Shown here piece after piece: positions 6,831 to 13,994 of a stretch of 14,544 nt of DNA. The translations under genes were made by a program, and so were the position numbers. Under the pieces are notes generated by a model. That model worked only from the letters and a program-made list of their open reading frames with translations, had not been told where the DNA came from and searched no databases. Origin of the DNA: Anaerohabitans sp036788095 (GTDB taxonomy: Bacteria > Zhuqueibacterota > Zhuqueibacteria > Residuimicrobiales > Residuimicrobiaceae); contig DAIQOA010000108.1 in assembly GCA_036788095.1 (NCBI GenBank), positions 1 to 14,544 on the forward strand. Reading direction: 5' to 3'. The first letter of the stretch is position 1, and each line of letters opens with the position of its first letter.

Positions 6831-8252
6831 TTAATCTTCAACCACGTTCTGCGCGAACGATTCCAGATGGCGCTGCCACTGTTCGCCGGACCAGCGGCCG
6901 TCGTCGTCCAGGCACTGAGAGGCTTTGTAGGCCATCTCGATGGTGTGATGGGTGTTGTCGTGTACGAACAATCCCTGGCGGCCCAAACGGATCAGCCTGG
7001 GCAAACGGTTCAGATGGTCTTCGAGCGTTTGCAGATGATCGGCGAACGCCAGATCGTATATCGGGTAGATAAACGGCAGCCGTTTAGAGAAACCGGTGAT
7101 CACACGGCAGTGAACCGGCAGGCCGGCTTTGTGCAGATCGGCCAGCACGTGCTCGGTAATTTCATCCTCAGTTTGATTCCAGATAGAGTCGTTTGGATCA
7201 CACGGGATCTCGAGGCAAAGGCCGGTGCGGCCGACAGGTTCCACCGCGCTGCGATAATTTTTCGGTTCCGACAGCCGGGAAAAGATCAAATCCTTTTGCG
7301 GGAAATAGTGTGCATCGAACGGCGTGAACTGATCAGTCTCTAGAATCACATAGTGCAACACCATGGCGCGAAAGCGCAGCGCTTCCACAGCCTGCATCAC
7401 CGTGGCCGGCGCAACCGGGTGGATCAACCGGGTCAAGACCGTCAGCGGTATGGTGGAAAAAAGCATATCCGCCTGTAAACTTGCTCCGCCCTGCTGATAC
7501 AGAATCCAGCTTCCGTCGGTTTGCTGTTCGATGCGATCGATTTGCACGCGTGTGGCTAGCGATCCGCCCAACCGTTGCACCTCGTCCGCCAGAACCCGGC
7601 TGATCTGGCCAAAACCTTTCGCAGGATAAAAAAAACGTCCGGCGCCGGGCCGCTTTAGGCCTGGCAGTTTGTACAGGACCTTGGCCGCCATTTTCCAAAA
7701 GCTGTTGGCTGCCACTCGGCGCTGCGCCTGCACGGCGGCGATTTGCTCCGGCGCTAGTCCCCACAATTTTTCCGCATAGGGAAAATAAAACGATTCACAA
7801 AAGGTTTTACCCAGCCCGTTCCGCAGAACATCCGCAAAAGAAACCGGCGCTCCTCCTTTGCTGAACGGCTTGACCAGGCTGTCGCGTAAAAAGCCGGCGA
7901 CAAAGGCAGGCGGCAGTTTGCCCACCAGCTCCAGGGGTTTGAGCGGAAATTGCACAAACCGGTCAAACAGGCGAATGCGCCCATACCTCGGTTGATCCAG
8001 CAGATCTCCGGCGAGCAGCGTTTGCAGCTCTGTCAGGATCTCGGGGGAGGTGGATGGATGCAGTCGGTGGCTGCCGTAATCAAAGATCAGCCCATCGTGC
8101 TCAAAGCTGGCGGCCAGACCGCCCACCTGATCGGCTTTTTCCAGCACCACCACGTCCGCCTTCAGCGACGAACGTTGCAGCCATTTCATGGCCAGAGCCA
8201 AACCCGCCGGACCTGCGCCGAGCACCACCAGTTTTTTCCTGCCGTTCTCCAT
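6831..8252 (-). CDS. FAD-dependent oxidoreductase (protoporphyrinogen oxidase / UDP-galactopyranose mutase type)
   Basis: A 473-residue flavoprotein of the NAD(P)/FAD amine-oxidase-like superfamily that is common in polysaccharide clusters. The N-terminal dinucleotide fold is clear: KLVVLGAGPAGLALA near residues 7-21, an acidic end to the second strand (VVVLEKADQVGGLAAS), then DGLIFDYGSHRLHP, like the flavin-contacting part of UDP-galactopyranose mutases and HemG/HemY-type oxidases. The C-terminal LGRQGLFVHDNTHHTIEMAY resembles the closing FAD-binding motif of this group. Context points to a nucleotide- or lipid-linked sugar rather than porphyrin: PaaK-like and acyltransferase genes flank it. 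It begins 22 bases after the upstream stop. GTG 8258, ATG 8255 and ATG 8252 are consecutive codons; the last is chosen because AAAAGG lies 6 bases before it. Exact reaction unknown; a true mutase is possible but unproven. Confidence 0.85.
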   Translation of the reverse strand: MENGRKKLVVLGAGPAGLALAMKWLQRSSLKADVVVLEKADQVGGLAASFEHDGLIFDYGSHRLHPSTSPEILTELQTLLAGDLLDQPRYGRIRLFDRFVQFPLKPLELVGKLPPAFVAGFLRDSLVKPFSKGGAPVSFADVLRNGLGKTFCESFYFPYAEKLWGLAPEQIAAVQAQRRVAANSFWKMAAKVLYKLPGLKRPGAGRFFYPAKGFGQISRVLADEVQRLGGSLATRVQIDRIEQQTDGSWILYQQGGASLQADMLFSTIPLTVLTRLIHPVAPATVMQAVEALRFRAMVLHYVILETDQFTPFDAHYFPQKDLIFSRLSEPKNYRSAVEPVGRTGLCLEIPCDPNDSIWNQTEDEITEHVLADLHKAGLPVHCRVITGFSKRLPFIYPIYDLAFADHLQTLEDHLNRLPRLIRLGRQGLFVHDNTHHTIEMAYKASQCLDDDGRWSGEQWQRHLESFAQNVVED

Positions 8253-8274
8253 CATCACCCTTTTTCACTACAAG

Positions 8275-9636
8275 TCATGGTTTGCCGGCGCCCTGTGGAC
8301 GGCATCGAGAGACGACAAACTTGAACTTGCCCGGCGTCTCTTGGCGGATATCGTCCCGATAGACGAAGGTGAAGCTCAAATGCCGATCCACTTTGCGCAA
8401 CAGGGCTTCCCTGAGTGCTTCGGCCTCCTGCTGATCGAACTCGGTGGTGGTCACCAATTCCACCTGAACGGAATGCAAATCCTCCTGAATCAGCCGGGCT
8501 TTTTGAAGGCCCTTGCGGCCGAAAAAGGCAAAGGCCATTCCAGAGTATCGTGCCCCGTTTTCGGTGTAGAGGCAATCGTCGATGCGGCCGATGACCGAGC
8601 GGATCAGCGGCAGAGTGCGTCCGCAGGCGCAGCGTTCATCGCCGGCCGCCACGCCGCGGTCGCGCGTGTTGTAGCGCAGCAACGGCTGGGCGAAATTATG
8701 CAATCCGGTGGCCACGATCCACCCCTCTTCGCCGGGCTGCACCGCCCTGCCGTCGTCGTCGACGATCTCGGTGATGCCATATTCCGGAAAGATGTGATAC
8801 CCGCCTTTCGGGCACTGGGCGAAAAAGGCGTTGTGCTCTTTCAATCCGTAATGGTCCAGAATCGGCGCCGGCCAGACGCGGCCGATCTCGGCTTTCTGAA
8901 AATCGTACAGCGCCTCGGAGGTGGGAGTGACCACCCGCGGCTTCCATCCGGTCATGCCGGATTCCTGCAGCAGCAGCGCCAGCTTTTGCATGGCCTGCGG
9001 ATGGCCGCGCAGCAGCCGCGGTTGATAGCGCAGCAGAACCTGATAGTAATCCGACAACGTCTCTTTGTCGATCAGATCCGAGTTGAATTCGAGAGAATGG
9101 ATCTTCCAGTTGCGAATAAAGTGCGCCCGGCCGTGCGTGGTCAGATGTCGATCCTGATCGGTGAACACCCGGCTGCGCAGATCGAGAAACGATTGGCCGA
9201 TGCGAAACCCGGCCCAGCGCCAAAAACGCTGCATGCTGCACAGCTCCATCACATTGGAGCCGCGGTCCCAAAAAACAGTCAGGGGCGTCCCGGTGGTTCC
9301 GGAGGTGGCGATGGCCTTGGGTCTGAAGGTCTCCGCGTTTCGCGCCATGAACCGGTCCGGTGCGGCACGCAAAGCATCTTTATCCAGCAAGGGCAAGCGG
9401 CGCAATTGGTCTAAAACGTTCTCCCGGCTCAGCTGATTCGCGGAAAGTCCGATTTTTTTAAACAACTCGATGTAATAGGGGACCTGCTGAGAGCAGTGGA
9501 CCAGCAACGGCAGCAGACGCTCCACCTGGTAGGTTTGGAACTTTTCTTTCGTCCAGTGCTCGGACCGCCGCATGAGCCAGTAGGTTCTGGCCAGGTCGTT
9601 GAGGTAGAAAAAATCAGCTACTTTAAATTCGATCAT
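8275..9636 (-). CDS. PaaK/CapK-like adenylate-forming enzyme
   Basis: A 453-residue member of the phenylacetate-CoA ligase family (PaaK; CapK branch in capsule loci). Such enzymes activate a carboxylate as its acyl-adenylate, often then passing it to CoA. The ATP-binding loop SGTTGTP is at residues 112-118. HYGLKEHNAFF matches the region after the core adenylation motif, and RYNTRDRG is the ribose-contacting motif with its Asp. A CAC pair in DERCACGRTLP fits the Cys-x-Cys-Gly hairpin seen in this family. The ending TPGKFKFVV carries the conserved C-terminal Lys region. Length is normal for the family. The ATG at 9636 is chosen with a modest GGAA 6 bases upstream; a TTG at 9693 would add 19 unconvincing residues. 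It stands just upstream of the FAD oxidoreductase and two genes before an acyltransferase, so it might supply an activated acyl group for glycan decoration. That role is inference; the substrate is unknown. Confidence 0.87.
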   Translation of the reverse strand: MIEFKVADFFYLNDLARTYWLMRRSEHWTKEKFQTYQVERLLPLLVHCSQQVPYYIELFKKIGLSANQLSRENVLDQLRRLPLLDKDALRAAPDRFMARNAETFRPKAIATSGTTGTPLTVFWDRGSNVMELCSMQRFWRWAGFRIGQSFLDLRSRVFTDQDRHLTTHGRAHFIRNWKIHSLEFNSDLIDKETLSDYYQVLLRYQPRLLRGHPQAMQKLALLLQESGMTGWKPRVVTPTSEALYDFQKAEIGRVWPAPILDHYGLKEHNAFFAQCPKGGYHIFPEYGITEIVDDDGRAVQPGEEGWIVATGLHNFAQPLLRYNTRDRGVAAGDERCACGRTLPLIRSVIGRIDDCLYTENGARYSGMAFAFFGRKGLQKARLIQEDLHSVQVELVTTTEFDQQEAEALREALLRKVDRHLSFTFVYRDDIRQETPGKFKFVVSRCRPQGAGKP

Positions 9637-9717
9637 AGTGTTTCCGCACGAATGGATTACCAGTGGGCCGCAAAGCGAATCCGGTCCTACCAACGGGTTT
9701 GGTCAGTGCCGTCCGGC

Positions 9718-10671
9718 TCAAGAGGGGGGCGACAGCGGATCCAGCTCCACCACCGCATGGGTGCGATACTCCAGCGGATTCTGCAGGCCGATTTTGCGCG
9801 CCAATCCGTCGGACATCATGCCGATGAGCAGAATTTGCAATCCGGCCAGCAGCAGAATCATGGCGGTGATGGAGATCGTCCGATGGGTGAGGAGGTACAG
9901 GCCCAGGTTGCCGCCGTTCTTCTCCGCGGCCACCATGATATCCAGGATGAATTTCACCGCCCCGGTGACAAAGCACATAAATGAAGCGGGGATAAAAATC
10001 TTCAGGGGATTGAAGAGCATGGACAATCGCAACGTCAGGATCATGAAATTAACAAAATCCCAGGGAACGATTTTCGATTTGCCCACGCGCTGATGATACT
10101 CGATCGGCAGATAAGTGACGACATAACCGTCCGACAGCAGGGCCACGGTCAACGTGGTGGTGAAGGAAAAACGGTCCGAGACCACGCTGAAATAGCGCAT
10201 GACCAAGCTGCGGCGAAACGCCCGCATGCCCGAGTTAAGATCCGGTATTTTTTGTGCGGTGATGTATTGGGCCAGCCGCCGTAGGATCCACTTGGCCGGC
10301 CGGCGCAGCAGCGGGATGTTCTCTTTGGCGCGCATGCCCACCACCATGTCCGCGTCGTTCAGCGCGGCGACCAGTTCGGGTATGGATTCCGCGGGATAGG
10401 TCCCGTCCGCGTCCATAATCACCAGGCACTCGTGGCGGCCGGCGAGAATGCCGCTCTTCAGCGAGGCGCCGTAGCCGCGGTTGCGCTTGTGCTGCAGCAC
10501 CCGCACCCCCTGCTCCAGGGCAATGCGGGCGGTTTGGTCTTCTGATCCGTCGTCGATGACGATGATCTCGAATGTACGGCCCTGCAACGTGGTGCGCAGC
10601 CCTTGAATCACCGAAGCGATGGATCCGGCTTCATTAAAGGCAGGGATCAAAATGGAAAAAGGTTCATTCAT
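9718..10671 (-). CDS. GT2 glycosyltransferase, polyprenyl-phosphate-sugar synthase type
   Basis: A 317-residue family 2 glycosyltransferase of the DPM1/GtrB type, probably moving a sugar from a nucleotide donor to undecaprenyl phosphate on the cytoplasmic face. The GT-A fold is plain: FSILIPAFNEAGSIASV at residues 5-21, VIDDGSEDQT at 38-47, RNRGYGASLKSG at 63-74, and the metal-binding DAD at 87-89 followed by GTYP. LNSGMRAFRR at 145-154 matches the acceptor-side motif of dolichol-phosphate-mannose synthases. Two C-terminal membrane helices, about 222-246 and 266-286, anchor it, as in the GtrB-like subgroup. The ATG at 10671 has only a weak GGG-containing ribosome site but is the first Met of the fold. 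It lies 35 bases after the GT-C-like gene stop; together they fit a pair in which this enzyme makes the lipid-linked donor and the membrane enzyme uses it outside. The sugar is not predictable. Confidence 0.9.
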   Translation of the reverse strand: MNEPFSILIPAFNEAGSIASVIQGLRTTLQGRTFEIIVIDDGSEDQTARIALEQGVRVLQHKRNRGYGASLKSGILAGRHECLVIMDADGTYPAESIPELVAALNDADMVVGMRAKENIPLLRRPAKWILRRLAQYITAQKIPDLNSGMRAFRRSLVMRYFSVVSDRFSFTTTLTVALLSDGYVVTYLPIEYHQRVGKSKIVPWDFVNFMILTLRLSMLFNPLKIFIPASFMCFVTGAVKFILDIMVAAEKNGGNLGLYLLTHRTISITAMILLLAGLQILLIGMMSDGLARKIGLQNPLEYRTHAVVELDPLSPPS

Positions 10672-10706
10672 ACATCATACCCGGTTGATCAGCAGATGAA
10701 TGCATT

Positions 10707-12059
10707 TTATTTTCCCGCGGGCATCGTCACGATGCGCACGGCGAGCGTATACACGATGTCATAGGTCAACAGCAGGGAGAGCAGCCCGTACAAGGCCGGT
10801 TTGAACGCAATCCGGCGGCGTGAACCGAAGGGCCACTCAGCGTTTGAAAAGCGATCCAGGATCAGGCTGGTGCAAAAAAGAAACGGCAGAAACAGGATCA
10901 ATATATGCCGCACCGAAAGTCCGAGATAGCCCCACCAGGCGGTCAGAATGCCATAGCCGATGAACAGCCCGGCGATGAACAGCAGGAGAAACGCGTGGCG
11001 GTGGAGCAAAGACAACGTCCGCCGTCCGTTGGACGCCAGCGCCGCTGCGGCAAAAAGGCCGTAGAGGAGCAGGTATTTGAGAAATCCATAGGAACGATAG
11101 CAGGCTTTCGCGACGTTGACGCTTCCGGCTGCAAGCCGAGCTCCGATATGACCGAGGCCGTGTTTGCGGATATAATTCCGCGCATTGGGGATCTCGTCGG
11201 CAGCCAGGCCCGGCCAGCCGAAACGATCGCCATGCGCCTTGGGCCCGTTCTTCCACTCCTCCGTGGTATCGCACCAAAAATAAAAAGTCGAGTTCACATT
11301 GTAGAAGTAGCGCCCGAAGATCTGCTTGCTGGTGCGCAGGTACGGGCTCATAAGCGCAAGATAGATGACCGGCACCAGCAGCCACTGGCCGGCTGCGCGC
11401 CAGCCGCCGGCCGTTCTCCGGCCTTGCCGGCCGCGCCAGACCTCATAGATCAGCTTGAGCCCGCCGATGACCACCAAAGCGACCATCTGCGGCAGCACCG
11501 AGGCTTTGGTCAAATGGTTGACGGCGAACAGTACGCCGACAGCCGCCGCGGTCTTCCAATCAGGCTGCGTAAACAGGCGCACCATCAGCAGAAAGAGAAA
11601 AAAATTGAGAAAATAAAAAGACACATCCGCCTGTACGTACGCGGCCTTGAAGATGAACACGGTAAAGGCGGAGACCAGCCACATGAAAACCGCCGCGGAG
11701 AACGACAGCCTCCGGCGCAGGATCAGGTAAAACAGCACGAGAAAGGCCAGGGTGAGAAACAGGCTGAACCGCTTGCCGGCCTGGAAAAACTGCTCCTCGC
11801 TCCAACCGGGTTGATAGATCAACGACAGCAGAAAGGGATAAGCGGGCAGACGGTTGCGATCGCCGATGTAAGCATACCCGGTATCGTGCAGCAACCGGCC
11901 GTAATACAGATAGCCGTTCTGATCGAACGTGGTTACATCGACATTGACCTGCCGGCTGTGACGGAGGCCGCCCCAGTAGATCAGTCCGAGGGCGAGCAGC
12001 AGACCGATAAGCACCAGTCGATTGCGCCATCCTGTTGACAGCCGCATGAATCGATTCAC
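10707..12059 (-). CDS. Multi-spanning GT-C-like glycosyltransferase
   Basis: A 450-residue integral membrane protein with about ten or eleven hydrophobic spans (for example 15-31, 97-113, 122-141, 145-162, 184-206, 226-240, 328-343, 355-372, 384-402 and 424-440). After the first span comes a loop with Asp46 in TTFDQNGYLYYGRLL and then RLPAYPFLLSL, the pattern of GT39/ArnT-like GT-C enzymes, where an acidic residue in the first outer loop is catalytic. A large outer loop at about 241-327, with FYFWCDTTEEW, fits a periplasmic region. It probably transfers a sugar from a polyprenyl-phosphate carrier to the growing glycan outside the inner membrane. The GTG start at 12059 has GGAGG 9 bases upstream; an ATG four codons later is the alternative. 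A basic linker at residues 208-226 (RGRQGRRTAGGWRAAGQ) joins two spans and is coded by unusually GC-rich DNA. Family-level assignment is reasonable; donor and acceptor are unknown. Confidence 0.75.
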   Translation of the reverse strand: MNRFMRLSTGWRNRLVLIGLLLALGLIYWGGLRHSRQVNVDVTTFDQNGYLYYGRLLHDTGYAYIGDRNRLPAYPFLLSLIYQPGWSEEQFFQAGKRFSLFLTLAFLVLFYLILRRRLSFSAAVFMWLVSAFTVFIFKAAYVQADVSFYFLNFFLFLLMVRLFTQPDWKTAAAVGVLFAVNHLTKASVLPQMVALVVIGGLKLIYEVWRGRQGRRTAGGWRAAGQWLLVPVIYLALMSPYLRTSKQIFGRYFYNVNSTFYFWCDTTEEWKNGPKAHGDRFGWPGLAADEIPNARNYIRKHGLGHIGARLAAGSVNVAKACYRSYGFLKYLLLYGLFAAAALASNGRRTLSLLHRHAFLLLFIAGLFIGYGILTAWWGYLGLSVRHILILFLPFLFCTSLILDRFSNAEWPFGSRRRIAFKPALYGLLSLLLTYDIVYTLAVRIVTMPAGK

Positions 12060-12124
12060 CTTCTAAAACCTCCCGCGTATCCATACTTCGATCACGGCAA
12101 AGCCGGATCGCCGGAATCGCCGGC

Positions 12125-12925
12125 TCAGGCCGGCTTGTTAGCGCGAATGTTGATCTTCCAGCCAAAGGGTTTGATCAGCCGTTCGGGCAGTGCGGAATAG
12201 ACCGGCACGAAAATATGGTTGAACAACCAGGCCTTGACGCCGGTGCGGCGCGTCTTGAACGGATAATAATGCTGCACTTCGGCGGTGACGTTCTCAAACT
12301 GATTAAAGAACGCTTTCACCTGTTTGACGGAATAGATGTTGTTGAACGGCGGATCCGCATCGACGAACTCGATGTTCTCGCGGCCGTATTTGTGCAAAAA
12401 GTTGAACCAGGACCAGCGGTTGTAAAAGTGAAAGATCAACGCGCGGCCGCCCGGTTTCAACACGCGCAAAATCTCGGCGATCGCCGGACGGATATCCGCC
12501 GCAGTGCAGTGGATCACCCCGCGGGCATAGACCGCATCAAAGGTGGCGTCGGGAAAATCGAGATGGAGCGCGGTGGTGACCTTGAACTCCGCCGTCAGGC
12601 CGCGATAGGCGAAATATTTTTTGGCGTATTCGATGGCGTTGGGGGTCAGATCCGAAGCCGTTACCAGCACGCCGCGGCTGGCCCACTCGGCTGAATCGCG
12701 TCCCATGCCGCAGCCGATCTCCAGCAATTTTTTACCCTTCAGCGCCGGAGCCTCTTCATCCATCATTTTATAGATCCAATGGAACCGGCTGGCGACCGGA
12801 TCGATGTGCTCGAAAAACTCGGGCGTGCCCTTGTCGATCGAATGATCGATCTGATATTGCAGTCCCAGCGTATGGCTGTTCCAGTACTCTTTGCTTTCTT
12901 CTGCTTTGCCTGACATAATGGACAT
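12125..12925 (-). CDS. Class I SAM-dependent methyltransferase
   Basis: A 266-residue soluble methyltransferase, likely adding a methyl group from S-adenosylmethionine to a sugar or lipid in the glycan pathway. Motif I is LLEIGCGMGRD at residues 67-77. The acidic residue closing the second strand is Asp92 in TASDLTP. FDAVYARGVIHC at 129-140 is the motif-II-like strand, and EILRVLKPGGRALIF at 151-165 is the usual motif III. The last 100 residues (NIEFVDADPPFNNIYSVKQ, then FNHIFVPVYSALPERLIKPFGWKI) form a C-terminal extension with a hydrophobic patch that could touch the membrane or a lipid substrate. An AGGAG is only 3 bases before the ATG at 12925 and 11 bases before an ATG three codons in (12916), so the exact start is uncertain. 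The gene lies between two membrane-protein genes of the same operon. Substrate is unknown. Confidence 0.87.
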   Translation of the reverse strand: MSIMSGKAEESKEYWNSHTLGLQYQIDHSIDKGTPEFFEHIDPVASRFHWIYKMMDEEAPALKGKKLLEIGCGMGRDSAEWASRGVLVTASDLTPNAIEYAKKYFAYRGLTAEFKVTTALHLDFPDATFDAVYARGVIHCTAADIRPAIAEILRVLKPGGRALIFHFYNRWSWFNFLHKYGRENIEFVDADPPFNNIYSVKQVKAFFNQFENVTAEVQHYYPFKTRRTGVKAWLFNHIFVPVYSALPERLIKPFGWKINIRANKPA

Positions 12926-12946
12926 TTCTCCTTTTAGTTATACAGT

Positions 12947-12976
12947 GCAAATCCGCCTTCGCTTCAGCGGGTTTGC
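12947..12976 (-). other. Intercistronic hairpin before the methyltransferase gene
   Basis: An imperfect inverted repeat with 10-base arms (GCAAACCCGC against GCGGATTTGC, one mismatch) and a 10-nt loop, in the 90-base gap between the UPF0104-type gene and the methyltransferase. It ends 21 bases before the ATG, just ahead of the ribosome site. There is no U-run, so it is not an intrinsic terminator; an mRNA processing or translation-control role is possible but untested. Confidence 0.4.
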
Positions 12977-13015
12977 GGACATTTTCTATCACGTTTTCTG
13001 CGTGCCGGCGGCGGA

Positions 13016-13987
13016 TCAGGAGATCCGCGCAGTCTCACCGCTGCGCCGGGTCCGCCGCAACGCAAAAACCACGCCCCCAGCCAGTCCCATGACGATGGTC
13101 ATGCTGAAATCCAGCCAGGAAAAAGCGATGGCTTTTTCTCCGCCAACGCCCACCAGACCGAGAAAAAATACATACAATCCCTCGCGCACGCCGATGCCGT
13201 TGATGCTGACCGGCAACTGCAGCGTCACCAGGACGATCGGGATGATGCAGAAAAAGTAAAAAATCGATACGCCGAGATGCAGTGAAAGCGAAAGCACATA
13301 GTAGTAGAGCAGCACATTCAACTGCAGCAGCGAGGAAATCATAAAGACGTTGGTCAGCACGCCCCGACGGTCGCGCATCACGGAAAAAGCCCGGAACGCC
13401 TCCTCGCCCTTTTGCGCCAGCTTGATCCATTTCAGCCGGTGCAAAAGACGCACGCCTCTTTCCACCAGGCTGCGGCGGGTGATGAGAAAAAAACCGCCAA
13501 AGCTGATGACAAAAAAAATCACCACGATCAGCAGCACCTGACCCACAGGACGGATCAGCTTAAAGCCCAGCAGGGCTGCCACCAGGGCCAACGAGGCCAG
13601 GGCCAGAATCCCCATCACCCGCTCGGTAAGCACGGTGACCACCGAGGCCATATTGCGCCGCGAATAACGCGCCACATCGAACGCCCGCACCGCATCGCCG
13701 CCGATGGTAGAGGGCAAGAAATTATTGAAAAAATAACCCACCAGCAACGAACAGAACAGCACACCGAAGGGCACCGGCATCTCCTGCACCGCCAACAGAT
13801 AGCGCCAGCGCAAAGTCGAAATGACCTTGCCCACAATCGCCAGCAGCACAGCCACGCCGAGCCAAAGGACATCGACCTCCGCCAGACTATACAAGATATC
13901 ACGCAGGGGAATGCGCTGCAGCAGATACCCTATCAGCAGGGCGCTCAAACACAGCTTGATGATCAACCAGGATCTCTTGCTCAACAC
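13016..13987 (-). CDS. Lysylphosphatidylglycerol synthase TM region/UPF0104 family membrane protein
   Basis: A 323-residue polytopic inner-membrane protein of the UPF0104 family (the YbhN, AglD and MprF-flippase-domain group). Hallmarks are FFNNFLPSTIGGDAVRA at residues 86-102 and LPVSINGIGVREG at 258-270, both diagnostic. About eight hydrophobic spans are visible (7-24, 40-57, 73-90, 122-143, 150-170, 212-233, 241-258 and 290-310). In MprF this domain flips lipids; in glycan clusters, members are often next to polyprenyl-phosphate glycosyltransferases and are suspected of helping move lipid-linked sugars. That function is inference. No catalytic synthase domain is attached. The GTG start at 13987 has GAGG 5 bases upstream, overlapping the stop of the preceding epimerase gene; only 7 bases separate the two genes, so coupled translation is likely. 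Confidence 0.85.
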   Translation of the reverse strand: MLSKRSWLIIKLCLSALLIGYLLQRIPLRDILYSLAEVDVLWLGVAVLLAIVGKVISTLRWRYLLAVQEMPVPFGVLFCSLLVGYFFNNFLPSTIGGDAVRAFDVARYSRRNMASVVTVLTERVMGILALASLALVAALLGFKLIRPVGQVLLIVVIFFVISFGGFFLITRRSLVERGVRLLHRLKWIKLAQKGEEAFRAFSVMRDRRGVLTNVFMISSLLQLNVLLYYYVLSLSLHLGVSIFYFFCIIPIVLVTLQLPVSINGIGVREGLYVFFLGLVGVGGEKAIAFSWLDFSMTIVMGLAGGVVFALRRTRRSGETARIS

Positions 13988-13994
13988 TCTATCC

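Noticed and set aside
8188..9414. A 408-codon open frame on the plus strand, opposite the PaaK-like gene
   Set aside because: It lies wholly antisense to a gene with clear motifs (SGTTGTP and others) and part of the flavoprotein gene. Its product is basic, low in recognisable motifs and matches nothing. Long antisense frames are expected in GC-rich coding DNA.
9637..9693. TTG start adding 19 residues to the PaaK-like protein
   Set aside because: The extra residues do not resemble the family N-terminus, and the ATG at 9636 is followed at once by the usual helical start.
10905..12038. A 377-codon plus-strand open frame opposite the GT-C-like gene
   Set aside because: Its composition (very rich in Gln, Arg, Ala, Pro) is typical of the antisense of a hydrophobic membrane protein. 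There is no ribosome site or known domain.
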